From positions 1 through 30,152 of the forward strand of contig DAIUCV010000008.1 of assembly GCA_036846005.1 (NCBI GenBank): a stretch of 30,152 bases of DNA. The letters are read 5' to 3'. The DNA comes from DATEXQ01 sp036846005. GTDB taxonomy: Bacteria; Patescibacteriota; Microgenomatia; UBA8517. Position 1 is the first letter of the stretch, and every line of letters starts with the position of its first letter. Below the pieces are notes generated by a model. That model was given only the letters and a program-made list of their open reading frames with translations. It ran no database searches and was not told the origin of the DNA. The translations under genes and the position numbers were made by a program. This document shows positions 28,924 through 30,152 of the stretch, piece after piece.

Positions 28924-30152
28924 TTATTCCTGGGCGACTCTCAAGACCTCTTCAATGGACGAAATTCCTTCCAAAACCTTCATATATCCGTCCTGCTTTA
29001 AAGAAATCATTCCTTCTTCTCTCGCCTGACTTTCAATTTTTGATGAAGGAGACCTCTCTAATATTAGCCTACTAATTTTTTCGGTAACTGGCAAGACCTC
29101 AAATATACCCATTCTTCCATAATATCCTGTGTTATTGCATTCCGCATCTCCCATACCTTTATAAAGTGTTCCCTTACTGTCCTTTGGCCAAAGAGTACCC
29201 AGTACACTCTTCATATCCTCAATGACTTTGGGGTCAGGAGTATATGCTTTTTTGCATTTGTCGTGGATTTTCCTGATAACCCTTTGGGCAACTATTGCCG
29301 TCATGGAGGAGGCGAGAAGATAAGGTTCGGCTCCCATATCAAGAAGTCTGGGAAGAGCTCCCGAGGCATCATTTGTATGCAGAGTCGAAAAAACCAAATG
29401 TCCGGTTAAAGACGCCTGAATAGCCAGGTCGGTTGTTTCTTTATCTCTTATTTCTCCTACCAGAATAATATTGGGGTCTTGCCTAAGGAATGATCTTAAA
29501 CCCGAAGCAAAAGTTAAACCTGCCCCGGGGTTTATTTGAACTTGATTTACTCCCGCCATTTTATATTCGATAGGGTCTTCCAAAGTTACGATATTTACTT
29601 TGGGAGTGCTGATTCTGGAAATAATAGAGTATAGGGTAGTTGTCTTTCCCGATCCTGTCGGACCGCAGATAAGTATTATTCCGTGAGGCCTTAAAATTGC
29701 ATCTCCTAAGTTTCTTAAAGCAATCCCTCTTAAACCCAATTCGGGTAATTCTGGTACGCCTCCGGTTTTTTTCAAAAGTCTCATTACAATTTTTTCTCCC
29801 CAGGTAGTAGGAAGCGAAGATACACGAAGATCTACCTCTTCTCCGGACTCTTTAAAATTAAATCTGCCGTCTTGGGGAATTCTTTTTTCGTCAATTTTCA
29901 TTCCGGATAATATCTTTATTCGGGAAATTAAAGCGTCATGAAGAGCTTTAGGAACGGTTAATTTCTCCTGCAAAATTCCGTCTATTCTGTATCTTACTCT
30001 TGTTGATTTTTCCTGCGGTTCGATGTGGACATCGCTGGCTCTACTTCTGACGGCAAAGTCCAGTACATGGGTTACAATTTCCGCTATTCTTTCTTCCCTG
30101 ATAAACCCGGTTTTGTTCAAATCCAATGCTCCTATCCTTTCCTTTTCCGGCG
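28924..30152 (-). CDS. pilB: Type IV pilus extension ATPase PilB (5' end outside the window)
   Basis: Secretion ATPase that powers pilus extension. The reading frame stays open to the window edge, so the N-terminal domain is missing here; an in-frame TTG at 30126 is not a credible start. Seen are RASDVHIEP, Walker A GPTGSGKTTT, the Asp box TLEDPIEYK, RSFLRQDPNIILVGEIRD and GHLVFSTLHTNDA. The zinc motif near the C-terminus is altered: HDKC and DAEC appear where CxxC pairs are usual, though His, Asp and Cys could still bind zinc. It is the first known gene of the minus-strand pilus operon, followed by pilT and pilC. Confidence 0.95.
   Translation of the reverse strand, partial: PEKERIGALDLNKTGFIREERIAEIVTHVLDFAVRSRASDVHIEPQEKSTRVRYRIDGILQEKLTVPKALHDALISRIKILSGMKIDEKRIPQDGRFNFKESGEEVDLRVSSLPTTWGEKIVMRLLKKTGGVPELPELGLRGIALRNLGDAILRPHGIILICGPTGSGKTTTLYSIISRISTPKVNIVTLEDPIEYKMAGVNQVQINPGAGLTFASGLRSFLRQDPNIILVGEIRDKETTDLAIQASLTGHLVFSTLHTNDASGALPRLLDMGAEPYLLASSMTAIVAQRVIRKIHDKCKKAYTPDPKVIEDMKSVLGTLWPKDSKGTLYKGMGDAECNNTGYYGRMGIFEVLPVTEKISRLILERSPSSKIESQAREEGMISLKQDGYMKVLEGISSIEEVLRVAQE

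Overview
The window looks like a chromosomal segment of a Patescibacteria (CPR) bacterium, possibly of the Microgenomates side; the exact class cannot be told from sequence alone. The signs are AT-rich, tightly packed genes, a monoderm-type type IV pilus locus with many pilin paralogues and no secretin or PilP, a degenerate acyl carrier protein left between nusB and rnc, tRNAs without encoded CCA, and a bifunctional Rel protein with a decayed synthetase motif. UGA is used as a stop codon, so the standard bacterial code applies.

Left part (1-8.0 kb) has a tryptophan flavour. On the minus strand are a hypothetical gene and a trpS gene followed by a ten-helix EamA-like permease, closed by a strong terminator. 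On the plus strand lie two different tRNA-Trp(CCA) genes, then an AT-rich accessory stretch (P-loop kinase-like protein, nucleotidyltransferase, unknown 279-aa protein). Next comes a T-box riboswitch with its own promoter and terminator, controlling a two-gene operon of a TrpD-like glycosyl/phosphoribosyltransferase-fold protein and a BtpA-family TIM barrel. This operon is the most novel-looking system in the window.

Middle part (8.1-15.4 kb, plus strand) is housekeeping: rel/spoT, tyrS, a 35-aa membrane peptide, recG, rpmF, nusB, an ACP-like protein, rnc, rpsP and khpA. Several of these genes, and the hypothetical gene at the left edge, have a 17-bp-spaced promoter whose -10 box ends only about 9-15 nt before the start codon, which predicts leaderless or nearly leaderless mRNAs. 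Genes inside operons use Shine-Dalgarno sequences or overlap their neighbours.

Right part (15.4-30.15 kb, minus strand) is one long type IV pilus locus. In transcription order: pilB (cut by the window edge), pilT, pilC, a likely major pilin with its own promoter and a 3' hairpin, pilD, eight tandem pilin-like genes, a GspH-I-J-K-like tip set, and pilM-pilN-pilO. Two of the pilins carry proline-rich linkers and cysteine-rich C-terminal modules, one with the cysteine spacing of an inhibitor cystine knot. The last pilus gene (pilO) and khpA converge and share a TTAA at their stop codons.
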